From Cladochytrium replicatum (Eukaryota > Chytridiomycota > Chytridiomycetes > Cladochytriales > Cladochytriaceae), in NCBI GenBank assembly GCA_025526935.1, contig JAHLKD010000066.1, positions 1 through 64,000 on the forward strand: a stretch of 64,000 bases of DNA. The letters run 5' to 3'. The position numbers and the translations under genes were made by a program. This document shows positions 48,063 through 61,827 of the stretch, in pieces. Within the stretch, counting starts at the first letter, position 1; each line of letters starts with the position of its first letter. The notes below the pieces were generated by a model. That model saw nothing but the letters and a program-made list of their open reading frames with translations. It was not told the DNA's origin and ran no database searches.

Positions 48063-49092
48063 ATGATCGCCGCTGCCGCCGCTGCCTTCCTCCTCGCTGG
48101 CTCTGCCGTCGCCCAGTTCGCTAACTGCCCGTCGCCGACTGGTGACTTTGTCGTCGTCAAGTATGTTGGCAAAGTTTGAATTATCCCGATGACACTAGTG
48201 TCTTATGTTGTACTACAATAGGGACGTTGCCGCTGGCGCAACTGCAGTCAACTCTGGCGGTCTCGTCGGCGGTGAGCACGTCAACTTCACTTTTGCCGGT
48301 GCCAACGGTGTGACCGTCACTCCCCGCGGTGACGGGTCTTCCCCTGGCTCTCTGTACTGGTTCTTCAAGTTTGACATCCAGGAGTGTTACGACGCCTCTG
48401 GCTACAACGCGATCGAGTTCGACGTGACCATGCCCGCCGGCTCGACCTTCTCAATGACTTGGACCACCCACCTCGGCAACTGCTCAGCAGTCACCCCATC
48501 ATGCGCTGGCACCAACCGCTGTGTCCGCGGTCCCGACTCCAAGTACATCCCCATCACCGACTACATTGTGCCCTCCGGCTCCAAGCAGTCTGTGCGCATT
48601 CCCTTTGCCGACTTCCTCCCCAACACCGATGGCACCGGTCTCACCGACTTCTACCACATCAAGGGTAGGTGTGTGCCAGATAGAATGGCTGTGGCTTATG
48701 CATTTCATTATTCCATATTTGTAGACTTTACGTTCATTGGTTTCTCGCCCAACACCACTGCCACCAACTTTATCTTTAACAACATTCTCCTCAAGGCGGG
48801 CTGCACCGCCGGTCTCCCAGCTCCGCCCTCTGATCGCCCAGGAGTCGCCACCAAACCCGCGAACTCCTCCACCGATGTCTCGCCACTCCCTGGCATGATC
48901 CCTCGCACCACCGCGGCTCCCCGTGCTTCGGGAACCGCTGGCCCCGCCTCTAGCTCCACCGCGAAGGCTAGCACCTCAACCTCCTCTGGCGCCGTCCCCG
49001 GCTCCAAATTCTTCGTCTCCTCCACCTTTGTTGCGGGTATCACCTCTGCCGTCGCGGTTCTCTTCGCCGGCGCTGTCTTTGCCCTTGCATAA
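48063..49092 (+). CDS. Secreted GPI-type surface protein
   Basis: Three exons (48063-48160, 48222-48664, 48725-49092) total 909 nt, or 302 aa. The N-terminal signal peptide is MIAAAAAAFLLAGSAVAQ. The body (residues 20-210) is a beta-rich, jelly-roll-like domain with four Cys (FDIQECYDASGYNAIEFDV, LGNCSAVTPSCAGTNRC) and a FIGFSPNTTATNFIFNNILL end. It resembles galactose-binding or CIA30-like folds of cell-wall proteins. A Ser/Thr/Pro-rich stalk then leads to a hydrophobic C-terminus (AGITSAVAVLFAGAVFALA), typical of a GPI attachment signal. It is probably wall or membrane bound. The exact ligand is unknown. Codon use is strongly GC-biased at third positions, suggesting high expression. Confidence 0.75.
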
Positions 49093-50080
49093 AAGCGTTG
49101 TGATAGTCTGACGTTATGATGATGTGTGGTTGTGATTTTTTTTTGCTTCTTTCAGTTTCTATTTTAGGGTCCTTTGGATTCCCCCATGTACTCACACACG
49201 CAATGTCAAACATTCTTGGCATAAAGAAATGCTTTTAACTCTTTCTCTATTCAAGACAGATTGGTCAATTGGATTATTCTGCTCGACTTTTTCTATTGCG
49301 GGAAACCAAAACCACTTCGCACATTTTGGATTCAACTTCAATAGACATGCGCACAACTTCTGAGACTATGGCAAATGCCGCTCGGGTAAGTGTTATGGCA
49401 TTGACCGCATACACTGCAAAGGGGTCGAGTTTGATAGAATTTAGGAGAGCTTCAGTTCTGCAGATTCACGGATGTCGATCGTAATACTAAACCTAACGGG
49501 TTTATGGAACAGCCAATAGCGCACGTATAGCGCTAAAATGTCCGAAACTAAATGCAAGGTCTTGAAAACAGGTCATTCGTTGCTCATTCATTTGCCAGAA
49601 ATAATGTAAAAGCCGAAAGGTCGCTGCGTGAACTATTTTCACGGCGTCGACAAACTACAACAGAGATTTAATACAAATGACCCCAGTACTCGGACCTCAA
49701 TTAATTCGACTTTTCGGCCTAATTGGCTGATCTGGTCTTCGACGATCAGTTGTACGTCACTTGGGCGATCTCTGGTTTGCTTTCCCGATGTTTGTGATCT
49801 GCGACGGGAGGGGCCGCATTCGATCGGCCCAGCGTTTCGTTTGATGCAAATTGCATCCATAGTAGTTGTACTAACGCTTGCCAGAGTCATGCTCATGCTC
49901 TCCAAATTGTTAGCCTGCTGTCGTTGTTTGGTACAACCACCCGGTCAAACTTCGAGATGCTGTGAAGCGATGGGACACACCATCTTCCTAGTTGATCGGA
50001 TCACTGGTACACGAGCAAAAGTGATCCGCCAATTATTTTCTTCACTCACGGATTGATCGATCTACGGTTTGTTCACCACT
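49093..50080. other. Intergenic region
   Basis: The 3' flank of the surface-protein gene (with a T9 run near 49137-49145) and unique sequence up to the right inverted-repeat arm. Short open frames around 49628-50056 have no conserved content. Nothing else was recognised. Confidence 0.4.
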
Positions 50081-51788
50081 GAGGAATCCGGGGCAGGATG
50101 TCCGGATAGGAGAGCTCGAAAAACTTAGCCAGGTTGATTTCAAGCGCTAAAGTTAAGGATAGTGTTAGCTGTGCACCACTCAGAGACCAGATCATGAGCG
50201 CTTTGGACGACATATCCGCCAATGGAGTTGATGAGAATGAAAACTCGCTTATGGAAGCTGGAACGGAATAAATCGAATCGCCCCAAGAGAGTCCCAAGCG
50301 CACCCGAGTTGAGACTTCTGCATTGCCGCCTCCGCCAAAGTCACTTCCACAACATCCGTCCCTGGCCATAGAACCTGGAGCTGCTGCTTTGAGGGCGGGC
50401 GCCCCATCTCCTCCCCTGGACATATCATCCACCATCTGTTACCCCTCTACAGAGGTCATTTGGCTCTATCCCGGCTCTCCAACCCCAGATATGTTCTCCG
50501 ACCTTGATCGTCGTGTCGCTCGTTGCCTGGGTTAAGGAGAAGATATTTTCCATTGTTCCCATATGGTACCGCACAGAGAGCCCATGGAGTGAGAGTTCTT
50601 TTTATATGTATGAAATGTTCTGGATATACGTCAACATTTATTCCTCTTTGCTAAATAAAGTGAACAAGAGGTGCTACATCCAATTTTTGTGATGAGTTCA
50701 AACAAACAGTAACACTGTTTCATTGCTTTTTCAATATGATGCCAACAAATGGAACACTCCTTGCCCAAGACGTTGGACACCACGATCTCGTTCGTTCGCG
50801 CTTTTCAATTTAGCACTAAGCTGTGAGTATGATGCTAGATCTGTAAGGGTGAGTATTGGAATTGCGTTGGATCTAGAGACTGATGTGACTCTTGTGTAGA
50901 ATTTGTAGGAATAACAACGCCTAGGGTCCGAGACCAGAATCGAACAGCAGTGGGACCCATCATGAGGGTGGATACATACAAGCATTTCACCCCCTTTTTT
51001 TGCAGACATATCTGGTCTTAAAATCCATGGCTTTCATCACATAACATCTTCATGTTCTTCTTTCAGTGCTCTTTGTTGTGTGCAATTGTGTGCTGTTTCC
51101 AATGATTCGGTGTTTCAGATAGAATTTTTGAATCTAAAAGTGGCAAAATGTATCGATAGCTTTGATCCTTAAAACTATGGCAAATCTGTGTGCCATTCCA
51201 CTGTAGGTAGCTTCCAGTGCGACGTATCAGAAACGTCAGTCATCTTGATCAATTGCATGTATGTTGACTGAGTACACATCAATCACCTACTTTTCCTGGG
51301 GGGCACGAGTTGAACTGCATTTCTTATTTAGTTAAGAAACGAGAGTCTTTTTATTATAATAATACATCGTAATACATTTAAGTTTTTTGATGGGGGTAAG
51401 TTTCCAACATTCTTAGTCATACTGGGGGGATCTAACCCAAACTTTTCAATACGCTAACTGGTGGGCACGACTCAAGCTGCGAACAATGCCCAATACAGTG
51501 CGCGCACAGCACTCAATTTCTTTGATCATCTACGCAAAACAAAACAGATGAGATTTGCATGATTAATGCCCTCCAACTTTGACGCTCACCATTGGAATGA
51601 TTTTGTTATTATGAGAGTGGCAGGGGCAAATTGCCTCAAGCTTGATTGATTCATCGGTGACTTGTCCAGCAGCGGTGGTCGACAGATTAAAGTTCTCGAT
51701 CACCAGTTCCAATTCACGACCACTAATTGACTTATCTCTGGCTTGGTTGGTCAAAGTTGTGGGGGTGTTTCCATTGCCACTTTCAGGG
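50081..51788. repeat. 1.7-kb inverted repeat, right arm
   Basis: The reverse complement of this segment matches 38713-40388. A minus-strand frame (51563-51844) keeps the coding end shared with the coiled-coil pseudogene (ENFNLSTTAAGQVTDES) and differs at its 5' end, which lies outside the repeat. The two arms face each other across 9.7 kb. Confidence 0.85.
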
Positions 51789-54700
51789 TCCTTGCCGGTA
51801 GATTGTGAGTCTCTACTAGCTTGATATGCGAGGAGTGTAGTCACGTGTCTATTGATTTACGGTATGAGTGCACATTTGAGCAGTGCCCAGTTTGACACTC
51901 CCCTCACTCTGAACAAATGTAAAAGCACAGATAAAGAAATAAAAACTAGACATAGTGCTCTAAGAAATATGTCGGCGATGAAGAATCATAGAGTGAAGAG
52001 AAATGGAAGAACAGTTATTTTCTTTGTCACAAAAGAAGTAAAGCCCAACGATGGAATAAATGCATATTGGCTCTCCCCCTCAAATCGACATGGTTTGCCA
52101 ACTCGTGATATTCAGCGCATAGAGGCTCCCCCTTTGGATAAGGATATCATAGAACAAATATCTGCAAGAGATCGAAGATGTAGGGAGGCGCGGTGTTTGG
52201 TGAACCGAATACGGCCCAGAGTTTTGGTGAGTGAGTCAGCCACGTTCTCAGAAGAGGAGATTTTGGTGACACATAGATGGGTACTGTCGTGATAGGAAGT
52301 GGCAAAGACTTTTGAATCTACATCTTTGTTAAGGTCAGTGAAATGTAACCTGGTTTAATTTGGGAAACACAGGCAGCGTTGTCTTCATAGATAGTAGTTG
52401 GTCCATTGAGGTTCGTAAGTGGTATCATAGGTCTGTAAGCATAGTTGTGAGAAATTCTCTGATCCAGATAGCTTCCTTAGAAATTCTTGCTCTCTGGGAC
52501 ACAGGTGAGTGCATAGTGGAAGTGGTGGGCATGTCCTGTTTCATCAATCACCAGGAGATAGCTGCTCCACAGCAGGTAAGTGCATATCCGGTTTGAGCTT
52601 TACCAGAAGAGAAGTTAGACATGAACAAAGCGTCAGCATAGGCAACAATTGAAGAGGGTTTTGTTCAGTTGAAGTAGAGTCCATAGTCCATAGTCTGCTT
52701 CACTGCTCCGTCTGATCCCACTCACTGAACGTTACTCTGATGTTTTGCGTGCATACAAAAACACCGAAAAGTCGTCTTGGGACTCCCTTCTCAATGTGTT
52801 CAAGATCTTCTCGCAGATCCTTCACATCAACATCCAAACCTATGTAACGATCGTCCCTGAGTCCAAGTTTGGCGAACACGTTGCTGCCACGGCGCACAAT
52901 ACGGACGCAAATGTCATTGTGATGTTGTGGTAGTGTTCGAGACTGTGTGTGAAAAGGAGATTTGGGGATTATGTTTGGAAAATGGGATGGTTTGTCTGGA
53001 TGTTTCTTTGATTATCTTTATTCTTTTATTATTATTAGAGAGTTTTTGCAATTTTTAAAATGTTTCCAGTTTGAAGTATTTTGTGTCATTTCAAATTTCT
53101 GAGTAAACTAGACGTATTGTTAACGTGACAGTGGTTTCAAGTGCACTCTCAACAAATTAAGACTTTTCTGCTAAGTGAACTGGTGATCCCCAGAAGCAGA
53201 AGAAGGTTCCAAGCTCCCAGTGATGGAACGTTTTTGCTTTGCTAAGTTACTGTGCAAGGTATCTTTCTTCAAGGTTAAAGCATCTTGACGAATAAAGGCG
53301 ACAATGTTAAGCTCCAAGGTACGCCACAAATCCATGCATATAGTCTTGATTAAGTGTATCGGTGAGAGTGGAGATGATATATTGGTTCTTGAATCCCTCA
53401 CAAGCAGAGGCCCAGAATACAGTGTTTTGACATAACAGGTAACGGGTCAATTCTGTAATGCTCATATTTACCAGTTCGTTTCCTCTTCACTCTTTTTGTC
53501 CAAAGCAACCATTTCGATATTTTGAAAGGAGATTTGGACTTAACCTCTTCTTCTTTGGCTAAAATTTGATACCGATCAATCTTTGTTGCTGCTGGAAAAT
53601 TTTGAGATGGTCTGGTAGGCATAACTGAACTAAACTTTGACAATGTAGATGGTAAAACCGGACTATCATCTGCACTATCAAGAGGATTACAGAGCCATTG
53701 TAATTGCTTGTTGGACTATGAACGTTACAGGACTCTATTACTACAGTCACTTTAACAACCATTACACATAACACACTACGACATAACAGATAGACTGGAG
53801 ACGTCCAGGAGGTCTCAATGAGGGACGCAGACAGACCTGTCGGTTATAATTAAGCTGATAACAATTGTTTACTTGGGAAGAGTGATATATATTTATGATG
53901 GTGGAAACACATATTGTCGTGTCTTCTATGTTACCAAATACGGTAATATTACTTATATTACGCGTTACGTCAGTTCAAACGTATTCTTTGCTCATTCTTA
54001 GGTAGTTTAGTAATCTAGCCATACTACTAAATAAGAGTATGCAACGATATATGAGTCTCAGGATTGACCCTACTCTATTATGTTTGAACCACACAGTTCA
54101 AGATGAAGATGAACCTGCTCATTAATAATACTATCTAGGAAAACATTCTCAATTGTCCTACCTGACTCTGCTATTATTGTCTCGAGCTGATTTATTTCTA
54201 TCTTTTTAGCTTCTATTATGTCCTAGTTAATTGTCAAACATGAAGTTTGTTTGTTATCTTGTTACAAACCTTTGGCTTTTGGTTATCAGTCTGGACTATC
54301 CAACCTTCAAACCTTCTAAGTAGAAGAATCTGAGAAATCAATGGTGAGCTTGAGATTGTATAACTATCCATTCTTACCTCAGTGTAACATCACTTCTTGA
54401 GATTGAGACGCTTGATGCATTGATATCAATCAAAAGCTTTACTAAGACCAGTTGGCATAAACGCCGGTATTCATTTGTTGTTACTTGAATAATATCCAAT
54501 GACTGAGACCACTTCACTTTAGATGCTCTTCGCAGAGTCTCAATGTCAGACTCTCTGCAACTCATTTTTTAGCAGTACAATCTAGAAGCAGACCTCAATT
54601 TTATGCAAATTTTTGACAGATCAATCACAATTCTCTATGTAATAGAAAAAATATTCATATTTGCTTGGATTTTCTGTTGGTTGTTGGAATTCTATTTGTG

Positions 54701-55072
54701 AAAATGATTATGTCCTTTACCAACTCTTCCAACATCTGCACCAAAGATGCAAAACAAATCTGACGATAATTTGGCTCCTTTTGAGCCTTCAGAAGTGACA
54801 GGATTTCAGCGACAGGCGGGATTGGGCAGGACCAACGGGTTGCAGAGCGACCGGTTGTGCACCATTTCGGAAGAGACTTACGGTCGTTGACGGCATTCAA
54901 TTGAATTAAAAAAAAACAATCCTACTGAGGCAGCTTTGTTCCAAGCGACACAAATATGAAGAAAAAATCGTTTCATCACTCAAAATATTACAAGCGCATG
55001 TGCAAAATTGAGAAAGTCCCCCATTATTTCGATTCTCAATGGTATCCAATCCCTCAACGAAAAGCTTATCAT
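51789..55072. other. AT-rich, gene-poor region
   Basis: About 3.3 kb with no convincing gene. A plus frame at 51852-52292 (KEVKPNDGINAYWLSPSN) and one at 52745-52933 (LHINIQTYVTIVPESKFGE) look protein-like but are isolated and match no family I know. Minus frames at 53171-53643 are similar. From 53.7 to 54.6 kb the sequence is notably AT-rich with many stops in all frames. It may be an old transposon graveyard or long 3' flank. Confidence 0.35.
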
Positions 55073-58000
55073 TCATTGCTCTTCTACCGCAAAACACCTC
55101 GGTGTTTTCCGCCTCACAGCACCCCCAACGGCCCTAAAGAGACTGACCACCAACGCATCACGCTCCTCCTCATCCAAACCCTCAACCGCACACTCGAACC
55201 CTTGCATAACACTCCCAACAACCTCCCCGGGACTTCCACTCGCCATCGCAGCCCTAGCAGCTTCGATCTCGATTGCGTTCCGCGCAGATACAACTTTCCA
55301 TCCCCGCTCCCACCGCCGATACGCCGTCATCATCCCAGACTCGAGATTCCGGACCCACCTTGGCGTGTCGAAGATCGGGATCTGGTCCCGGGTGAGGAAC
55401 AGCCTGCGCCGGAGCGACACCGCAAGACCGTAAGAAGTGTAAACGTGCGTAGGACTCTGTCCGATCGGGAAGTACACTTGCAAAGGGTACATCGCAAGTG
55501 AAACGCTCGCGATTCCGTTTCGAAAGACTGCTTCGGAACCGTGCGATGCGACAGAGTACGTAAGGCTCGCTACACGGGGTGGAAGCACAGATCCATGCTG
55601 GAATGCTCCAAACTTCGCCCATGATCCCTCGCTTATATTCGTTGCCCCTGCCACGTTCCCGCTCTTCCCGTTCGGCACGTCGTTTTCCTGCGTCAGTGGG
55701 AGAGGTGGCAGCGGTTTTGCAAGGTGACGTCTCCGCTGCCTATACGCGTCCTTCCACGAAGCAATCTCTTTCCAACCCCACCGCATCCCGCGTCCCAGTC
55801 GCACGGCAAGCTCCTCGTACTCGCCATATGAGTTCACGACCATGTAGTGCCCCAGCAACGATGGGTCGTCGAGACGCTTCAGACCCATCCGCAACCCCTT
55901 GGGTCGCCAACACACATCCTCTTCAAATGTCACTTCCTCGCCGCTCTCAATCACCCGCCCGCTCTGCTTCCTCCCTTCGTACTCCTCACGTCGCTTCTGG
56001 AGAGCTGCCCATTCGGTTGGGTCCCAGCTTGCCGTTGCGTATGCAATAGACGCCGCTACCCGCGAGCACATCTTAAAGTCGTACTTGGGATATGTCACAA
56101 CCGGCGTCCCGCTCCACAAAATATCTGCAGCAGTAGTGTGTGCGTTGCACTCTGGAGTGTCCAGGAATACATCTGCGATTCGTCCGCGGTGAATATGTAG
56201 GTTCTTTGGTGCAACATCTGTGAACACTAGACGCTGCGCGATTTCTTCTCCGACGCACTCCACTGCTTTTCGTCTCAGATGCACTTCACCAGCGGGTGGG
56301 AATCGCAGAAGCCAAAGGATCGAGTTTGGGACCCTCTTCAAGATGTTCATCCACGTTTTGAAAATATTGGGATCGATCTGAGCAAAGAAAAGCACCCATT
56401 TTTCAATTGGATAACGAAACCTCTGGTTCCAATCAAACAAGTACCTTGTAAAGCTGGTTGAAATTTGCGTAGATCACTGTATCCTCTCTCAACCAAGGAA
56501 ACAGCTCCTGCCGCATCTTCAACCTCTTCAGCTCCTCCTTCCTCCACGCAGCTCTCTGCCCCTCGCTCATCCATTCCTCGTCCGCGTCCACATACTCCTC
56601 TTCATACGCACTCGACCTTGCCGGCGTCAACACAACCTCCGGTTCAGGCGGCAGCGCCAACGGCTCCACCACACCTCCAACCCCCGCCGCCGCCCGTCGC
56701 TTCCCGCTCCCCTCCCTCCTCACAACCCTTTCCGTCACCATTGCATCCATCACCTCATCGTCCTCCTCTAACTCCGTCGCGCTTCTTCTCCGCCTCCGGT
56801 GCCCGTTCGCCCGCTTCGCGCCGCCCTCCGCAGTAGTAGCAGTCCGTATCCCTTCATCGCCTTCCTCACTCGGACTTGATACAAGCGGTGACCGTTGTGC
56901 CGGCGAGCGGGTCCCGACCGTCGACGCGCTCTCGGATCCGGCTCCACCAGTCGGACTTGAACTTTCGCTCTCCTCGTCCGAAATCTCCGCAGCTTCGCCT
57001 CGCAACTCCTTCACTCTCTTGGCGCCTTTCCCGCCTCCAACAGCTTTGCCGTTCACACCCTCCCCATCGTCCTCCCCGTCGTCGGAGAACCCATTCATAA
57101 GCCCATACCGATTAGTTCCCATCGGACGCACCATCCCGGCGTCTTTCGTCATACTGTCGCGCATCACCGTCTTCTCTTCTTTCCCCCTCACCGCTCTAGA
57201 AGCAGCAAGAACTGCAGCTGCAGCTTGCACCGCGAAATTGCTCTGCGGCGGCGGCACCGCCCCCGGAACCACAATCGCATTCTCAACAACTCGTTCCACA
57301 ATCCCGTCCATATCTTCTCTGAAACCCTGACGGTGATCGTTTACAAAGAAGCTCTGCGGCATGAATATCAGCGCTTCGGTATACATCCGATTCCGGTCAT
57401 CATGCTTCGACACTGCACCCCTCCTTGCACCCCACTCCACCGGATCCCCGACCTCCCCTCCCGTCGCTCCGCTCAACCCCTCAAGACACACCCGATCGCT
57501 CTCCAACTCCCGCTTCCCCAACGGCTCCCCAACCGAAAAGTACCGCGGACATGCAATCTCGTCCACAACCATATAATCGATCCACCTCCTCTCCAACCCC
57601 CCAAAGAAATCCCCAACGTCCTCCGATACCATTGCCGCACCCTCCGTCATCGCCTCCGCGGGTCCAACCTCCCCACCTCGCACCCACAGTCCCTCCTTAC
57701 CCTCCCCAACAAAATACCCCCTCGCCTTCCCTACCGACCTCTCCAAAACCTCCCCAACGACCCCACCCTCCACACCCGCCCCCGACACCACCGCCGTCGC
57801 AACCCCAACCTCCACATCCTCCTCCCACCACTCCCCCAAGTCCCCACCCTCATAGCTAGGATCATACACCTCCCCGGCCCCCATCGTCCCCGCGAAACCC
57901 ATAAAAGCCATCTGCACTGGCGCAGGCCGCGCCGCGAATATCTCGTTCCTCCCGCCCTTCGTATACCCGTTCAAATTGCAGAGCACGTGGATCCGATCCA

Positions 58001-61000
58001 CGCTCGCGATCCTGTGAACCACGTCCCCGAGACTCCATCCGCTAACGTCCACAAACACGTCCGACTCACGCTCGATCTTGGCCCTGTACGGCGAGTTGTC
58101 TGTAGGCGACAGCGAGTAGCAGTACACACGGAACCGGCTGCGGTCGTGCAGGCCAAACACAGACTGCATCAGGTGCGCGAGAGGGTGGTTGTTAAAGTCA
58201 GACGACACATAGCCCACCCTGATGTGCGGCGACGGCGGCGGCGGAAGCTCGTACGGGTACGGGTAATGCGCGCTCTGCACCATCGCACTCCGCACCGCCT
58301 CTTTCGACCCCATCGCGCGTCTCGTATGCACCACAACGCTCTCACCGAGCCGCCGCAGTCCAAGATCTTCGAGCACCCTCCCGATGCCGTCCCCGTGAAC
58401 CTGCACAGATTCGACAATCTGTTTCAGAATCCCGGTCTCCTGGAGCACCTTCATCGCCAATAACCCAGGCCGCTCCGGGAACCCGGGGAACCAGTCGCTC
58501 GTTGTCACCGCATACAGGACCCTATCCGCGTTCCGCCTGCTGATCTCCCTGATCATCCACGCGCTCAGGCTCGCATACGTGAACGTATGGAACGGCAACA
58601 CGGTCGGAACCCCAATGAGCCCAACACCTTTCCTACCCAGCCTCACCGCTTGTTGCTGCTGCTGATGATGATGTTGTTGTTGTTGTGCGCTAGTACCGTC
58701 ACCTTTCAACTGCCTCTCCACAATCCCACGCACCTTGTCAAGATGCTCACCCCTCTCCTCCCAATCGCACACAAACAGAAGGCTGTTCACGAAATTGCAG
58801 AACGCCTCCACGAAATCAGGCTTCACCTTCAGTGCCCGCCTGTACAGCTCGATCGACTCCTCCACGCGCCCAAGGTCCTTGTACACGTTCGCCAAGTTGG
58901 CCAACGCAATAAAGAAGTCGGGCTGCAGCGTGATCGCGCGTTGGTAGCACCAGATCCCCTCCGACACCTGGCCCCTGTCCTTCAGCGCGGACCCCAGGTT
59001 CGTGTACAGGTGCACGTGCGACGGGTCCAGCGAAAGCCCAAACTCGTACCACTGTATGCTTTCGTTCAGCCGCTGCTGCGCTAGCAGGATGCCGAGATTG
59101 TTGCACGTGTTTGCCGTCGGGTGCACGGAGAGCGAGAGGTAGTAGAACGACACGGCGATGTGCGGCTGGTTCGCGTCCTGGTAGATCTTTGCGAGCGTCT
59201 GCAGGATCGACGAGGTCGTGCTGTTATACACCGAATCAACAACGTTCCTGATGGCACCGCCCCCGGTGTGGTACTGCTGGTATACGGCTTGTGATTGCTG
59301 CGGCGTGACCGTTGGCGCGGGCAGCAACGCAACACCCGTGGACGTGTACACGTAGCTCACATCCAGCCCGACGGACACCAATCCCTTCAGATACTCCTTT
59401 TTCGCGCTCACAATCTCCCCCATCGCATAATACAAGTTCCCTTTCGAGTAGTAGAGATCTCGCCGCCTCTCAACCGTATAGCTCGTCGCCGTGTCCGCGT
59501 TGCTCCTCCCATCGGCGCATTGCTGCTGTTGCGCAGTGTACGCGAGGAACGCCTTCCGCCGCCTCTCCATCTCGCACCCGACCCTCACGATCGTCGCCTC
59601 GTCCGCAACGTCGGCGGAATCGGACAGCAAATGCATCCGGTCCTCGGGCCTGAACTCCTCCTCCATCAGCCTCTCGAGCCCATCGTACACCTCGATCGCC
59701 TCCCGCCAGCGTCCCTGCGAGCTCAGGAGACCGGCGAGGTTGATGCTTGCGTCCCAGTACTTGGGTCGGATCGAGATCGCGCGGCGGTAGTAATTTTCAG
59801 CCAGCTCGATGGCTTCGTGCGGAGCGGGCAGCGGCGCCGCGATCGCACCTGAAGAATCTGTGATTTGCTGCTGCTGCTGCTGCTGCTGTTGTGCCATGGC
59901 GCGGTACGTCGTACCCAGGTTCGAGTACGCCTCGGCGAATTTCGGGTCAATGCTAAGTATCAGGTTGTTGTACGACACCGAGAGCTGGTGGAGTCCGAGG
60001 GAATAGCATGTGCAGCCGAGCAGCAGGAGTGTCGGCAAGTGCGTTCGGTTGAGCTGGTACAGATCCTGCAGGATCGTAAGGGCGCCGTTAAAGTCCTGCG
60101 AATTGTATTTTTGGTGTGCGAGCTGTAAAAGTCCATCTTGCCAAAAAACATAATTTTAGCAATGGGGATTCCATCAAGAGAATATTCAAACTCACCCAAG
60201 GTGGCATACCAATCCCGCCGAGGCGGTGCAGCGGTATGTGGCAACATCGTCGGGTCCATAACGGCCTGTCCGCCACCAATCCCCGGACTTTGGACCACCA
60301 TCCCGCCGCTTTGAACCGCTCCACCACCAGGATATCCGCCCGGAGGTGGCCCAACCCCACCGCCGACAGTGGCACCCTGATAAAACACTCCTGGAGCCTG
60401 TTGCTGCCCTCCTCCTCCAATGAACTGCGGTACAAGCTGTGCAGCCAGCACTGCATGCTGCTGCTGCGGCGAGTGGTACACGAACGGCGAGTAATAAAGT
60501 GTGTGTGGCACCTGCGTAATGTCCGCGGTGAAATTGTTGTACGACGGCGGCGAGGCAAAGTGGAGGTAGTTGAGGCCGTATAGGCTGAACGGCGGTCCTG
60601 CGGCTTGGACCGCCGCATGGGCGGCGGCCTGCGCGGCGCCGGGGACGAAGGCGATCGGCGGGTTTGAAGCGACAAAGGCGATCTGCGGGTTCCCCCCTAG
60701 GGCGAGTTGCTGCGGATTCGGTGCAGCGGTGGGTATGAATGTGATTTGCGGTTGTTGTTGGGTTGGACCAGCCAGTGCCATTTGTTGAGCATGAGGATTC
60801 GTTGGATTCTGCGCTCGCGCAATTTGAGCATGTGGGCCAGCCAGTGCAATGTGTGGGTGAGGATTGGGTGGTGGTGCAGCCTGCATTATTTGATTTGGTG
60901 GTGGCTGCTGACCCTTCGGAGACACAGGTCCAGATATACCAGCGAAATGCGCTTGCAATGAGTGCAATGGTGTTCCCTGCTGATGGAAAGAGTGTCTGAA

Positions 61001-61827
61001 CGCTCTGCTCGGGACCTGTGGGTTCGCTTTAGGCGAGCTGGGTAAACTAGGGGACTGAACGATCGGAGACGGTTGTTGTTGAAGCTGCTGATTGTGGAAT
61101 AACGGCTGCTGTTGCTGGATGTATGCGGCTGGCGGCACTGAATTGGGCTGTGTACTGAAGAAAGAGAGTCGATGAAGCTGGGTGGGTTGCAACGGGGTGG
61201 GAATGGAGTGCTGCATTGACGAAGGAAGGATCGCAGGGGTGAACTGTTGAAAAGATCCGGTTAGAGTTAGAAAACGGTAGCCCGAATGGATTTTTTGCGA
61301 AGAACCTGACGAATGAGTGGGCTCTGTTGTTGGAACTGCTGGTCCGAAGGGAGAGACTGCAAAGGCAAAGCAAACTGTTGTGAGAGAGATTAGTTGACGT
61401 AAATAAACGATATGATAGCACAAACCTGCTGACGAGGATCAAGAGCTGGCGACGGGAGTACGCCCGGAGTGAACTAACCAAAAATATACGGTCGATTAAT
61501 GGGTCCAAGACCACCGACACTACACACCTGTCTTATTGTAAACGACGGCGAGCGACGAGGGAGGGGCGGGGAGATGAGTTGTTGGTGCAACAGCAGCGAA
61601 GGATGATTTTGCATGATGAGCAATTGCGAAGAAGGATCGTTTTGTTGTTGTGGTTGGCTTGGGAGAGCGTCACTTTCGCCTTCCCGTGAGGGCTGGGTTA
61701 TGAGTTGGTAGACAAGCGAGTGCGAATTCGATGATGATTGTTGAGATGTAGCGTTGAGACCCAGGACCTTGAGATGGTCGGCTACGTCGACGTCGACGTC
61801 TTCGAGAGCGGGAGGATTCAACGACAT
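55073..61827 (-). CDS. O-GlcNAc transferase (OGT-like, TPR + GT41)
   Basis: Transfers GlcNAc from UDP-GlcNAc to Ser/Thr of nuclear and cytosolic proteins. Six exons (61528-61827, 61426-61473, 61306-61356, 60196-61243, 56445-60136, 55073-56377) total 6444 nt, or 2147 aa, about twice the animal protein. Residues 1-480 are Gln/Pro-rich and disordered. TPRs span about 490-920 (AEAYSNLGTTYRAMAQ, HLYTNLGSALKDRGQVSEG, IALANLANVYKDLGRVEES), interrupted by poly-Gln. The catalytic N-lobe starts near 1120 with IRVGYVSSDFNNHPLAHLM, where the His is the conserved active-site position. The C-lobe has YANFNQLYKIDP (across the last intron), ILKRVPNSILWLLRFP, VAPKNLHIHRGRIADVFLDT and CNAHTTAADILWSGTPVVT, which bind UDP. 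Two long acidic, disordered inserts lie within the catalytic region (about 1250-1330 and 1415-1700). Confidence 0.92.

Noticed and set aside
56465-59852. Long plus-strand frames opposite the OGT gene
   Set aside because: GC-rich shadow frames of a verified coding strand; no family signal.
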